The notes beneath the pieces are model-generated. The model made no database searches, was not told the origin of the DNA, and saw only the letters and a list, made by a program, of their open reading frames with translations. A stretch of 64,000 bases of DNA from Epiperipatus broadwayi (Eukaryota > Onychophora > Udeonychophora > Euonychophora > Peripatidae). Shown here piece by piece: positions 45,897-60,100 of the stretch (the first letter of the stretch is position 1; the number at the start of each line of letters is the position of its first letter). The DNA is taken from the NCBI GenBank assembly GCA_028023455.1, contig JAQFVV010006272.1:829501-893500 (forward strand), in the 5' to 3' direction. Made by a program: the position numbers and the translations under genes.

Positions 45897-48523
45897 ATAA
45901 ATAAATTTATCATTATTGTCTATTATTCGCAATTCCAAAATATACATCTACATCTTAAATTTTAATATTAAATAAAATGTCAACAAGCATAATGTATAAT
46001 TAACATAGATATATCATAAATTAAATGTATACATTTGTTAAGAAAAATTTACCCATGTAATGTGCAAATGAATATTAACAGCATTTAACAAGTCATATGG
46101 ATTATATAAATTGGATAAAAATTGCAATATAACAAGCTATCTTATAGTATTATGTATCTTTTTTGCAAAACATTTGTCTATCTTATATTAAATCCTCATA
46201 TGTGTAATTGGAAGTGGATTTTATTTGCATATAACTATATATTCTTTTATTAATTGTTTATTGTTATAATTAGTAGTAGCAGTATTTTGAAATAAACAAC
46301 TAAGTTTTCTCTTAATTAACAAATTGGATTGGAATTATAATTTCATCTACATATATGCTATAAAACTATAAGAATATTTGATTATAATTTAACTATATTC
46401 ATATAATGTTATACAATTAATTAATATTTCAAAAAAATAGCATGCATCTATTATTGACGCATTTGCAGGTATATGCATTTTAAATTGTATTATAGAAACC
46501 TAAAGATGGTAGTATAGTTACTTAGTGAAGAATTTGTAATTGGATGTTAACTTGTAAAATATTTTACTCAATATTTATAAAATTTAGTTTTTTGATGGAA
46601 GGCTTGAAAAAAATTTCATATTTATCAAATATTGATTATTATTTTAACTTTCTTTTTTATAAAAAAAAAAATTACAAAACCAGGCTGCTACTTAACAAAA
46701 CTATTCATTATTGCCAGAATAGAGTGCTATTTAACATTTTCTATTTGTCTTTTATAGTGACATGTATAAATGCTAATGGAAGCAATTTTTGAATATTTCT
46801 GGCATGATCTGACACTAGTTTAATATTTTATCTTATCGAAACATATTAAAATAATATGAAATTGTGCTACTATTTTCTAGAGAAGTGTACCAATAGTTCA
46901 AAGTCAAATATAAGGGCATGTGCAACAATTTTTAAATAAATATGCATGATAATATAAAATTATGCCATCATTTGTAGCATGGTGTGCCAATAGTTCAAAG
47001 ATATTTGCAATAGCCTACACAAAATTTTGTCTCATGTTACAAATGAATTAAATAATATTTTCATTAAAATATATGAGCAGAATAAGAGTAATATTTCATT
47101 CGTCTGTTTGACTTGTTTTGCATATATTTTATTACCTTTTAAATAGCCATTTTAATCTTAAAGTGAACAAGTCTCTGAATAAGAGTTGCATGTTGTTTGA
47201 TTTCTTAATTTTATTAATAAAGAAATCATAATAAAGATAAAAGACTAATTGAAAATTAAAACTTATTTTGCACTATAATATTAATTATTATGATACCTTG
47301 TTTAATAAGATGTAAAAGAAAAACTTTTTTTATGTCTTCCTTTTTTATAATAAAAAGATATACTAATTCACTTATTTTAATAAATGCACTAATAATTTAA
47401 AATTAAAAAAAACATGAAACATGATTAAAGCATGATTGTTCCATAAATACAAAAACAGCTTTAAATATTTAGAGTCAAAATAAAAGATTTAAAAAAACTA
47501 AAAAAATATTGGAACATTTAATGGGCAACATCTCATACAGAAATATATGATTTAGCATTCTGCAGTCAGAAAGACAATGATCATTCTTGCAAGGAGGCAA
47601 CTATGTTGGTTATGTGAATATGATAGATTGTTATGACATTTATATTTTGCAGGGATATTTGTGGAAAGATCCTTTTTATTGTTAGAATTAAAGTTAGTGT
47701 ACAAAATCTGTTGCATGGGATTGCTTTTCTCTGAGTAAAAACTTTAATTTCATAATTTATTTATAACATAGGTATGGATAAATGAAGGAAACAAATTTAT
47801 CTATGAACCATTTATTATCATTCAAGTTTAATCTATGATTATTTACATCTAATATATAATCATCTACATTAATAATTTGATTAAGAGTGTAATTATTAGC
47901 TTCTTCTAATTCATTATTATCAATCTTTTATAAAAGCTATTGCCATTAGTTTTTTTAATAATTATCTCTTTTTTTTTTGTAAAATACATTCCGTTAATAC
48001 TAATAAACATATAAACAATAAAATAATATTAAACTACTTAGGCAATAAAGAATGGAACATAACTTGTAAAAATATATGAAGTACAATTAGTTCTTTAAGG
48101 TAGATGAAGAATGATTCAAATTTGAAAAAAAGTATAATTATAAGTTTTATGGATATGGAATCAATCTGAATTACATCTTTACCAATGCCATTTTTTTAGT
48201 TTCAACACGTAATTTGCATTTTGGCAAATATTCTTCAGAATTTGGCCCTATCCAACGAAGATTTATATTTCCATATTTCAAAGTTTTAATCACAATGGAA
48301 ATCTTTAAATAATCAAATTTTGGTCCTCGTTAGTCTTTCTGTACCTTCTTTTAGCATTTCACTGTGACCAATGTATTAGATCTTTTGGTTGGTTTAAATC
48401 TGAAGTTCTCTATAAAAGATATTGTATAAAATTGATATGTTATATAGATTTGTAATTTCTAATATCTATTTGTCACATTTCTCAAATATCAATATGAAAA
48501 CTATATTTTTCCAATCAACTATT
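45897..48523. other. AT-rich anonymous stretch
   Basis: No gene or recognised repeat. The frame 46544-46792 is AT-driven. Confidence 0.5.
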
Positions 48524-48527
48524 ATAT

Positions 48528-50596
48528 TCTACCGGACACTCCATCCATTCTGATATAGAGGGCGCCACCAGACCACTACGTGTCTGGAAAATTTGTTTAC
48601 TGTGATCAGAATAGATGATGATGATGGTTTGCACCGACTAGACTCAGGGATAAACAAGAGATCTTAAATTGTTTAGACAATTGAGACAAAAACACAAAGA
48701 CAAACGTCAGCCAAATTAAGTTTAAACATATTTAATAAAATTTTATTAAGAGAAAATTAACTTATAAGAAAAGTTTATAAGTTAACAAATATGATTAGCT
48801 CAGGCGTGTACCAGAAAGACTAAATGCAATGCTCTGGCAGATCTACTGATTCTCTAATAAACAAATTTAAAAGGGAGAAAGCCAATTTCATTCAGCCGAG
48901 GATTCATCTTAACATTGGTTCTCACTTTCAGATATTCAAACAATATGTCCTTAAAATAGATCAAAGAAGCCAGTGCCGATGAGCTTTTCGAGATCTAAAC
49001 ATGGTCAGACATCAAATGTCCTTATATCGGTATAAACTGCACCTATTACTACGTTTAAAATAACGGTGATTGATCCACCTCAAGAACAACCGAAAAATAA
49101 GATTGAAAGGAAGTAAAACAATTAAAAACTGGTGAATCCCGGCCAAATGATTGGCGAAAATTACTTTAAAATTAATAATTAAAGGTCTCAATAAGGGGCA
49201 AGTAAATAATTATAAAAACAGTTACGTCTGCCCCAGCATTTAAAGAAAATAAACTTACAAACAAATTCTGAGTACACGCTCTGATAAATTTAAAGCAGAC
49301 ATAATAAATACAAAAAGAAATCTATCGGAGAGTGCACATGAGTACGAAATATTAAAAGTTTAAATACTCTAGCAGAACAAAGGTATTGCTCACCTGTAAT
49401 TTAAAGAGGGATATATTTTATCTTCCTGCTGACAACTTATAAAATTACAAAGAAATACAATTCTAATTTCCGCCTTCAGAGATATAAGAAATGAAATTCC
49501 CACCTGCGGAAAATTAGTCAATAAAGTTGTCAGCCAAAAGATTTTGGAGGCTTAGCAATAGGGCAAACATAGAGTTTAAAATTAATTATTGAATATTGAC
49601 ATAATTACAGGTAAGCATTTAAAAGGCATGACTGCCAAAGCATTTATAAAAATACATAAAAATAGAAAACTCACACGTCACTCTCCAATAAACAACAATT
49701 GAAAGCAACTTGGAATCTTAAAACTAAGATTCCAAGACACACTACAAAATATTAGAAAACACAGCAAATATTAACTATGAGGCTATATAAATTACTTAAG
49801 TTTATGAACAGATATTTATGATTAGACTGAGTGGAGATTTAATGAGAATTAATTTACCCTGAGAAGAATAAAAACGAAAATAGTTACCTTTCGGAAAGCA
49901 ATGTTCACATAGAGTGCACACTTTTACTTAAGTTCATTTTCAGGTTCTTTGACCACTGCAAGGTAGATGTAATGAGGTTCCGGCTTCTTGTAGGTGTTTA
50001 AGGCATTACTGGAGCAAATTTGGAAGTCAGGGATCCGTCTTTTGTTGAGTTAGCAAGCCATTCGGGTGGTGGTAACACGTATAGAATTTTTCATCTTGTT
50101 GCAAGCAAAAGAATTTAAATAACAGCGAATTTCCTTTAAGAATTTAAATGTCCGTTGAGATAAACTTTCACTTGAGGAAAAGCTTGTCTAGTGATGAATA
50201 ATGAATTAACTAACTCTCCAAATTTTCGGGGCTATTTATATCTCGCTCCATTTCCCGTGAAACACTTTCCTTGTTGTCCAATTTCTATGCCTAAGGCAGG
50301 GCAAATATTAATCTCCCACTCAATCTATCTAAGAATTCTACCCAGGGATTATTGAAATGAAAACAACTACATAGAAATCAAATCTCCGCTTTTAGAATTG
50401 TTTACAATATTTAACATAGAAGCCACAGGAGTGTAATTAGCTAGGTTGCTTGTTTTTGTTTTTAATTAATTGATTTAAAGTAAAAACAAGTGGTATAAGA
50501 AAACTATTTTAAAATAAACCAATAAACATTAAATAAGATTTAACAAAAATTAAGTTTAGTGAAAATTAAAACTTAATCGGATTTCAATCAGGTTCA
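48528..50596 (-). mobile_element. Solo LTR, minus orientation, 2,069 bp
   Basis: Starts TCTACCGGACACTCC, matching the TGTACCGG and TGTAACCGG starts of the other LTRs apart from a G to C change, and ends AATCAGGTTCA. ATAT flanks both sides (48524-48527 and 50597-50600). On the minus strand there is a good TATA box about 360 bp from the U3 start and an AATAAA-containing stretch near 48735. The region is clearly less AT-rich than its neighbours. No interior or second LTR is present, the mark of recombination between LTRs. Confidence 0.7.
50232..50240 (-). promoter_or_regulatory. TATA box in the solo LTR
   Basis: TATAAATAG on the minus strand, in the context GAGATATAAATAGCCCC. Typical Pol II core promoter for leftward transcription. 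Confidence 0.55.
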
Positions 50597-50796
50597 ATAT
50601 CTTTATTATGTACATATTTACTTCCTTCTTTAAAAATATTATAATAATTTTGATATTTCCTGGTCACTTTATTCTTCATAGATTTAATTGCATTTCTCAC
50701 CTCTTCATGCTGAATACTTAGAATTTAAAAAGATATTGATATAATTGTAAAAAATGTTTTTTTCTTTTGTATGGCTACAATAGTTCTTAAGCCAAT

Positions 50797-50920
50797 AAAC
50801 ATCACATGATCATAACTGTTACTAAAACAGGCAGAACTCTCTATACGTATTTCCACTCAGTGCATCCATTGATTACTCTGGCTTGTACTGAGTGGCAATA
50901 CATATAGAGAGTTTTAGAAT
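50797..50920. mobile_element. Short foldback element, relative of 1129-1426
   Basis: Begins AAACATCACATGATCATAAC. Arms at about 50841-50868 and 50887-50916 pair (GAACTCTCTATACGTATT with AATACATATAGAGAGTTT). It is an internally shortened family member. No clear target duplication. Confidence 0.6.
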
Positions 50921-52285
50921 AATTCTTTATAGTTTTTTCCCAAGCATTACTTGATGTCATTGTTTTTTTTAAAGAAATGTTATACTGTTTTTATACTTGT
51001 TGTTAAAATAATTTTTATCAAACTCACAGATATTGTTCTATGCTTTGAGATGGTTTTTTTCTTCATCTAATTGCACCATTTCAGAATTATATTTTCCTAT
51101 ATATCTTTCTACCATTTTATAATATAACAATTTATTCTTCTAAATAAATGTTAAAATTTAGGTATTTTCATATTTTTTTCTTTTGATATATTGCAGTGCC
51201 TCTGTTAAAAATTTACTAATGAATTGGTACTATTTCATAAGAGCTATTTGTGAGAAATTCCTATTAGAGTATCAGTTATCTTCTTTATTCAAGTGATTCA
51301 AATCTGTTAATATAATTTACAAGTTCTTAGCTAATTTAATTGCAGTATTTTGATGACTATACTATTAATACTGACTTTTCTAAAATCTTTTGTCTGTATA
51401 GCTTTGCATTAACATACATCTTATGTATCATTAACTAATTATCATTCCTATATTGAATCTATTAAGGACCTTTTAGTCTTGAAATATATATTTTCTAATA
51501 GTTGAAATATAATCTAGCTCAGCTGTATCTTTATTTGGATGCTTCTATAACTATTTCCAATTTAGGTTTTTGCACAAAAAGAATTAGTATGCAAATCTAT
51601 CTTTTTCAAGTGCATTTCCTTTATCATTTATGTCTCCGTAACCATATTTACCCACAGCATTTTTGTTTCTTTATTATGTTTAAACTGTAGCATGAAGATA
51701 TTTTATATTTGATTTGATTTAAAGCATTCTGTATTTCTAGATAAATATTTTTAGAATATAAACCTTGTGTTTAATGTATTTGATAACTTTCATTAAATTA
51801 AATAATTAATTTTGTCTTTTTGTCTGATATATTCCTATTCTCATAATGTTGCCCTTTCAATTTTTATTCATAATAAATCTAACTCCAAATTAATTATTAT
51901 TTGTGACTTTATAATTGTCTTCTTGTTGTTTTTCCTTAACATCATAGATGTTTGACAATTTCTTCACATGAAAGTGATCTGGGTTTATAAATAATTAAAT
52001 AAAAGATCTTAAATTGTATGGAATACTAACTCCATATTTTGAATATTTTTAACATTTTGTCTTCAGTCACCAATCACTGCTTTGCTTAATAACTTTTCAG
52101 ACTCCAAGATAAAAGAACCATAATTTGATTGTTGTTGATTGTAAATATAAAAGAGAATTCTCATTCTCATATGTGATTATAAAAATATAACTAGTCTTCA
52201 TTAAAAAATTGTAGATCATGTATTTTTTGGGTCTTAAACTCAAAGATAAAAGTCAATAAATGCATTCCAATGGCTAGTGTATATA
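50921..52285. other. AT-rich anonymous stretch
   Basis: No gene or recognised repeat. The frame 51502-51690 has no supporting features. Confidence 0.5.
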
Positions 52286-52290
52286 TATAT

Positions 52291-53024
52291 CAACAGCTGG
52301 TGTTCTACCAAAAACACCATCAAGCGTATGTTTACATAAACGTCAGAGCATGCATTCACTATCTCTAACTTTAATTCCATTTTCAGATCATGATTTCAAG
52401 GTATTTGCTATCATCAGTGAAAGACAGGAATTTTAGAAACTATATCTAAACACAAACACTGAGCATTTATGAAACAGTTTCTATTCAGCTTGCAAACGTG
52501 AATCTTTTAGACACGTAATGTCTTCAAACTCAGCATAGCAAGCCAGATAGCTATATGGGTTTGATCTCAGTTCAGCATCACCACATAGTAGAAGCCTCTG
52601 CAATATATATCATTACTAGAAAGACCTCAAAGGTACATTTATGAAAAACAAAAAACAAGTTAAAAACTTGCTAACGCTTGTATTTATGTCAGCAGATGGT
52701 GTTCTTCCAAAACACCATCAAGCGTATGTTTACATAAACGTCAGAGCATGCATTCACTATCTCTATCTTTAATTCCACTTTCAGATCATGATTTCAAGCT
52801 ATTTGCTATCATCAGTGAAAGACAGGAATTTTAGAAACTATATCTAAACACAAACTCTGAGCGTTTATGAAATCATGATCTGAAAGTGGAATTAAAGTTA
52901 GAGATAGTGAATGCATGCTCTGACGTTTATGTAAACATACGCTTGATGGTGTTTTTGGTAGAATGCCATCTGTTGACATAAATACAAGCGTTAGCAAGTT
53001 TTTAACTTGTTTTTTGTTTTTCAT
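52291..53024. mobile_element. Composite repeat: two direct copies and one inverted copy
   Basis: A unit starting CAGCTGGTGTTCTACC and containing ACCATCAAGCGTATG and AACGTCAGAGCATGC occurs at about 52291 and again about 400 bp later (52690). An inverted partial copy (52868-53024) pairs with 52641-52796 over about 155 bp, with a spacer of about 70 bp. The frame 53024-52812 is inside this palindrome. The same plan of direct copies closed by one inverted copy is seen at 2473-3607, with unrelated sequence. Confidence 0.7.
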
Positions 53025-53670
53025 ATATATATATTGGTGACAAACTTAACCATATTCATTCACCATATGAATAATCACATTACAATAACAGATGCAAGGA
53101 CATAAAACAAGAAATGGACTTTAGAAACTTGTCCTGCACAATTTTTTTTACAAATAAAACAATGACTTATGTTAAAATAAATGAAAAAGATATGAAGTTA
53201 AGCAAAATTCAAAATCGAAATTATAAGCTTAATTGCCATAAAGTTATTCATTGTTATTCCAATTTATTACTTGGTAATTCATTCTTTTTTTTTTTGGTTA
53301 ATGAGACTGAAATACTTTCTGTTCTTGAGGGATATAAATGTTTGTAATGCTCAGCATGGTTTTATAAAATGGTAGAATGTCAGAATGAAATTCCAAATCC
53401 TTAAATCACTGCCTCATCTCAACTACTTCCAATGCTCAAACTTTTTTTCTGAACAACAGTCCATTCAATTCGTTTTATTAATTAATTATTCACCTGATTT
53501 AACAATATTTCAATTGTCTTCAAAAATTAATAAAGCTTATATAAAACATTTCCATTTACAACTTTCTGTTAATACTCAAAATATTTAGAAATAAAAAAAG
53601 TTAATTGATTAATTTTAAAAAAAATTTTTAAACGTTATGGTTATTCAAAAATACTAACACACTCATAATA
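53025..53670. other. AT-rich anonymous stretch
   Basis: Two short frames (53114-53347, 53385-53588) have no recognised domain and AT-driven composition. Confidence 0.45.
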
Positions 53671-53674
53671 AATA

Positions 53675-53833
53675 GAGGGATTTGAACTTAGGATTTTCAG
53701 GCTATATACATCCTTCATTTCATCTAAAACAACTGATACACATAACCACACACATCTGAAAAAAAAAAAAAGATCCCCAATAAATGGTTTTCATGCAGGA
53801 TAGTTGAACCAGATCATCATCTTCCACACATAT
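53675..53833 (-). mobile_element. tRNA-like SINE, first half, interrupted by a solo LTR
   Basis: Minus-orientation copy with a B-box complement GGGATTTGAACTTAGG, the TCATCTAAAACAACTGATACAC segment and CACACATAT. It stops exactly where the LTR begins, and its continuation is at 56594. Confidence 0.7.
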
Positions 53834-56593
53834 TGTACCGGTCAGAATTGTATGTTCATTTAACAAGGTTTAGAATCTAAGAAAAAGTACCCTAAATCCA
53901 CTCATGCCCAAGATACACAGATCAGGAGCAATCATGAATTCTGCCCCATTTGCTCTTCTCTAAAACTATAATATTATAAACAACACTTCTGATGATAACA
54001 GATGAAATTTTATTCATTCCGGTTCTGGAGACACAGTGGAGAAACATGAGATCTACAGGGTAATTAATGTAAATAAAGAATATCAAATCATGGCTCAATC
54101 AAATACCTTATGTGAAGGGACAATCTATAAATTTAAATGAAGTGCACACAGCTAGCATTGCAAAAGAAACATGAAATTTATATAGTATCCATCCAGAATG
54201 AGCAAAGGCAAAACAACCCAGAGATAAATGTCCATTTAAAATAATCAGTTATAACTTCTAAATATTACTAACACTATTATAAAGATTAAATGGGATTCAA
54301 TGAGTGCGATTCAGTAAGACACAAATGCATGAGTAATTATCAACATAATTTAATGAGCATAAACAATTTAATTCACATTAGAAACATAGCACAGATTTAA
54401 TGTGGTTATTGCTTTGCATATAGGCAATTGATTAAGTATGCTAATGAGCTATAAATAATAAAAAATTAATGTTATCAATGCTATGATCATTACTTTAAGT
54501 AATGATAAGGATGTTTATAAATTCATCTCCAAAGAGAGGTTTACTCTTGATATGACAGTTAAATAATTTATCGTTCATGAGCATATCTGGGCCTGTACAA
54601 ATGAGGAATGGGTTAGCCTAAATAAACTTTACTGTGACAATTCTAAAAATATTTTATTAATTATTAAATGAATGTTTTATAAATGTCACTGCACCACATC
54701 TTATAGATAATATGAGAACTATACATAAAAAGAACTCGTAGTGCTGACTATAATGATAGCGTTAAAAGTGGAGTTTATGTCCATCTTTGGACTAAAAGCT
54801 TTATCATATAAGAGATTGCTTGTATTTATAACAAGGCAGTATTCAAAGAGATGAATAGCAAGGTTCCATAGTACATTTGCCGATGTTATCCAATGAAGAG
54901 CCTTAACAAATTAATGTTTGTCCTGAGATCGGTGCTACCAACTCTCATTCTTAGGCAAGTTCTGGAGGAATAAGTATGATAAAGCAAATGAATCTTGAAA
55001 ATGCTATCATAAGTAAGCAATGCAAATATGGCTTAAGTCTTAAATGATTAATGCATTAATTTAAACTTAATAAAATAACAGTATCATGCATAATGCCATG
55101 ACAAAATATTAACCCACTCAGCAACGTACATAAAATCTTAGCAAATTAGGATGTCAAATATAGAAGAGGGAAAATATTATTTTCCTATTTAACAAGCCCA
55201 AGTATTCGTAAACAATATTATATTATAAGCAAGTTAACGCTTAATGGCATATAAGTAATAAATAGTTATTAAAATATATTAATAATCAGATTTATTTAAA
55301 GAACATAAAATGCATTTAAATCAATAGCGTTAACAACAAAAAACAATAACTTATTCCATAATATGACGTTTTAAATAATCCACCATTAAGCATCTATTTC
55401 AAAATATTCAATCAAGTGAAATTGCATTCAATAAGAAATTTTACATTTAACTGTTTAAATATTCCAAAAATATCAGAATGGTGGTTGAAATTATATAAGT
55501 TTGCTAGATTAAAACATTAGCATACTAAAACTAATTCAATAAAATACATAGTTTAAAATAAGTTTTGCCGCATGAAAAAGATAACAAAAGTGTGAAACTT
55601 TAAAACTAGTGATAGATTTAAAATAAATTTTGTGCTAGCATTTTATAGAACGAGATTTTTAAAGCTCTAGAGAGAAAATCATAAATTTAACAATGATGAT
55701 AACTGAGCGTATAGTCAGTTATTGTATAAATAAAAGAATACATTATGAATATAATTAGAATTTAGGAAAGAAGCAAGGAATATTAAGAGTTCATTCTTCG
55801 GCAAAACGGATTACGTTTAGAAGTTATGGCGGCCATGTAGAATAATGTATACGAAGTTTAGACGTGAAGGCACAATGTTAACAAAATAATGGTAAGCATC
55901 TTCCAATAGTTCTTTCACAATTAAACAGAACAGTTCTTAAGTAGCGATGGCATGGTGGAAAAGGAAAGACAAAGGCGATCCAAGATCAGGGAAGGCAACT
56001 CTTTCCACTACTCACAAGTCATTCTGTTTTCACTCTCTAATCGAACACAAGAGAATGAGTGATTTTAATTCATTTTGCACATTCTTTGCACATTCCTAGA
56101 ACTTTTACTCCTCCTACACTTGAAATTTGGCAATTTTGGAAGATGTAAACAAATACGCATTATTTAAATGTATTTCTTAAAATTGGAAATAGCTTTAAGA
56201 ATATGATTTTTGTTAGTTTGATTTGAAATAGTTAAATGAGACCGACATTTTTAAATTGTAATAATACCTTCTAGAACTTTCTGGCATTGCTTTAGCTTTA
56301 CATTAATTGTATTTATTTTTATATCTGTAATACATATACACACATACCCAATTATCTAAGTGAAGGGAATTTACAAGCTTGGACATTAAATATACTTAAG
56401 CTAAAATAATAACCCAAAAATGGTTAAACATAACCATTTTGAATAAACAGGGTGGAAGTTATACATGTATATGTGTATGCTTAACATTCCTGGATGACCA
56501 AGTAAACATATAAACTGGTTCAAACCCTACTTTTAAGGTATGTAATGTCATCAGGCAGTGAAGCTAAATATGTACTACAGATTTACTGCTTCA
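53834..56593 (-). mobile_element. Solo LTR, minus orientation, 2,760 bp, inside a SINE
   Basis: Begins TGTACCGGTCAGAATTG and ends TTTACTGCTTCA, giving TG...CA ends on either strand. ATAT at 53830-53833 and 56594-56597 is the target duplication, and the two halves of one SINE copy abut its ends. An AATAAA on the minus strand near 54010 fits a polyadenylation signal, and TATAAAAATA near 56320 a promoter. No coding interior. Confidence 0.8.
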
Positions 56594-56640
56594 ATATATA
56601 CAACCAGTGATTGGCTTATTATATTAAGGTATCTCAAACA
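56594..56640 (-). mobile_element. tRNA-like SINE, second half of the interrupted copy
   Basis: ATATATACAACCAGTG followed by GGCTTATTATATTAAGG continues the minus-strand SINE broken off at 53833. Confidence 0.65.
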
Positions 56641-56719
56641 ACCAATATACATAAGTATATTGAATAAATAGATTAATTACATATTGCCTTACAAATAGAT
56701 TACATCATATTATAAGTTT

Positions 56720-57155
56720 ATCCCATTCCTCTCCTATTAATGTAAATGGATATGTAATGGGCTGATAATATTAGGGGTTAGATTAACATAATGTCTACAT
56801 AAGTATGGCTGCAATTTCAAATCTACCAAGAGCTTTGAGAAATCCATCACTGGTTTTTCAATGAAATGGAAGGTTGAATTGCTGGAAAGGTGAGAAGATT
56901 GAAGCCTGTTCATTATAGTTTAAGGAATTGCTACTTAATATAAGTTGAGCACTGATTGTATATATGGGTGGGAGATTATGATCTGCCCAACCAATGAGTG
57001 CTGTTCTCCACGAGTGCTGTTCTCCACGAAATACGTATATTGGGAATCATTTATCTTTTTCATATGTGTGTGATCATGTGTATCGCTTGTTTGAGATGGA
57101 ATGGAGAATAAATATAGATTGAAAATCCTAAGTTCAAGTCTTTCTATTTACTATA
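56720..57155 (+). mobile_element. tRNA-like SINE family, near full-length plus-strand copy
   Basis: Runs from a CCATTCCTCTCC edge through TTTTTCAATGAAATGGAAGG, GAGCACTGATTGTATATATG and the ATACGTATATTGGGAATCA core to a weak B box AGTTCAAGTC near 57136. It contains a short internal duplication of GAGTGCTGTTCTCCAC (about 56996-57027). Confidence 0.65.
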
Positions 57156-60100
57156 GTAACATTCAGTATACTGAATAAATAGGTTAATAACATATCCATA
57201 AGTATATTTGTATCTTTTCATTACAATGAAATATAAAAGATTGCGCGATAATTTATAAGAATAAATGTTCACTAATATAGAATGTTTAAGCGTTTAACTC
57301 CATCCCATTAATTTTTTCTAATAAACACTAAAGTATGTTTATATACACACACAAGTACCTACACAGATGTACATATAAATATATACCAATAAACATATAT
57401 ATTTATACATAGAAATACGGATACACATATATGATTCAAAGTAACTTAACATACACGTATGTGATCTGTTAAAAAAAAAAAAAAAACAAGATCCGAAGAA
57501 AACATTTGTTTTGTAGCAAGTATATATAACATCATTTTATTTAGAATATTTTTAATTTTGTTTTCATCACTATAGTTTTTAAATTTTTTTAGATAATAAA
57601 ATGTGTATTTTAAAATAGAACAAATATTTTTATTAGTAAGTTAAAATAAGTGAAAAATTTAATATGTTCTGGCAAAATTTAAATAGTAAAATGTAACCGC
57701 AGATGACTTTGAACAATGTGAAATTGTTAAAAGCATTGCAAAATAGTTTTTTATGGAAATGAGAAGAAATCAGAGTTTATAATGAGGCTAAAGAACAACA
57801 TTTGGCGGAAAATGAAACTTACAAGCAGTTACCATTACGTCAGAAAATGCAAATAATCATGTTAAATATTACCTGAAATTTATGCAGAACTGAAACAGAC
57901 TCTGAAAAATAATTTTATCAATTCCATATTTTGCTTAAAAGTAAAATATTATGTAGATAGTACATACAAACATGTAAGCACATACACGTATATATATATG
58001 TTCTTAGTTAATGTACATTATATACACACACGTTGCTCAAGTCCTAAATGTCGGCAGAAATATTTTTAAGTTTCTAAAAATTCCCAGTTTTAATCTCGCC
58101 TGTTTTTCAAATGAATAAACCATAGTTAGTTCAACTAGTCATCCAGCACTACTTTATACAAAATTATTTTTTACTAATCAATGGATTACATCTCTCTCAT
58201 CTTACTTCTCTCACCTATATAAAATAAGATGCTTAATCATCTCCAAAATACAAAATCGAATACCAGATGGCAACGCAATTACTTCTGCAAACACTAGCTA
58301 TTAGTTCAGAAAATTATTTGCCTTAATTTAAATAATTACATAAATGTAATATTTTTATAGAACTATTTTTTTTCCTTTCTTTACTGGTCTCATGATAAAT
58401 AAATACTGGCCATTGACAATAATTATTTTCAGTCATGTCACTTAGTCATATAAACATTCTTGAAAAGACTAAATGAAAATAGATATATTAAAATTCAAAA
58501 AGGATTTAGACCACAATGTGTATTTTAATTGTAATCAAATTAGTTTTATTGTCTTATACTAAATAAATAACAAAATCATTCCCTTATTGTTTAAGAGTTT
58601 ATAAGAACTTCAAGCAGTGAAAGAGACTAAACTGGGCTATAAAACATAAACCTTGAGCTCAGGGCTAGCCATTCCACCATTGCAATGAAGTATGCAGAAC
58701 ATTGTTTTATATTTAAACTATGTCATGTGTTTAAGTCTTAAATTGTTATATAGAAGAAAATACTTATAATTTTGTTAATTTAGTTTATCATTTTATGTTT
58801 TGTACATATACACAGTTCAAGTAATATTTGTAAGTAAATAATATATGTATTTGACTTATTCTTGATGCACAAAGTATATAAAATATATATACACATATAT
58901 AGAAATTTGTTATCATGGACAAATGAAAAAAAAAAGTTTTTGCAATAAATCTATTAAAAAATATGTATTTTGATCATGATAGAAAACTTGTGATTATAGG
59001 TTATATGTCTATATATGCATGTAGATATCTGTTTTCATATTGTTTTCTGTAATACAATGCATATTATAAAACATGTTTGTTTATAATAGCTCCATAAATT
59101 ATTCAAACATTATAACAATATTCGAGTCTTTACAATATTTAAGTAAAATATTCTTTTTTTTTTGTAATAGCATTCATATTAAAGCAACACTGTTTGATAT
59201 AAGGTTGATGCAATTATTTATGCATATTTCAATACTTTTTCTAAAAAAAAAACATTTTAATTTTTAAAATTTAGAATAATTTTGACTAATATCTTTAAAT
59301 AAAACCCATTGATATTGAAATTTGCCATTTTGTTTGTTGTTGAATTACCTTTTAATATTTAATGTTAATTTTACCCTAGCATTGTTATAAAGTGATACAT
59401 TGAATAAAAGAAGGGTTTTCTGATTCAAAACTGTAATTTCAACAAAAACTGTAATTACAATGAACAAAATATAATATTCCCTGATTTCTCAAAGATTATG
59501 CATGTAATAATAATCTTTCACACATCAGACTTTCAAGAAATCATTTTAATAAACTGGATCATTATTCATCTAATTAACAGATTAACATCGAGAAGGCATT
59601 ATTTGGAAGTTTTTGAAATTGATTTCTAAAAACTCTGGTCTTAAGAAAGATTTTTACAAATAAAAATTATTTCGGAAATATTATTCTATATTCTCAATTC
59701 TATATATTCAATAGCCAGTATTTATTTACATGGTTGTTAAAATTAACAAAATATATGCATGTGTAAAAACTATTATAGCATAGTAGATAACACTCATACA
59801 TTGAGGAAGTATATATATATTTTCAAGTGGAATCACCAAAGCTGTACTGAAAATGTTAATCACTAAAATTAATATTTTTAAAACGAAGTATTGACAAAAT
59901 TTTATCTAAACTAAGGTCAATATAGATTCATAATTGTTATTAGTCATTCATTAGGCTAGAGAATATCCAATAAAAAATAATATTTCTCTAGTATAATTTC
60001 ACTTCACTACTCTCACACAAGGTAGGGACTGATTTCTAGCCACTTATGCATAGTGTTACACTGAAAAAAAGTAGTAGAAATTAATGTGGATATAATTTTA

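Noticed and set aside
48560-48580. TGGCGCC on the minus strand, like the primer binding site of the young element
   Set aside because: The LTR ends fixed by ATAT and by the TCTACCGG start place this motif inside the LTR, so it is probably coincidental.
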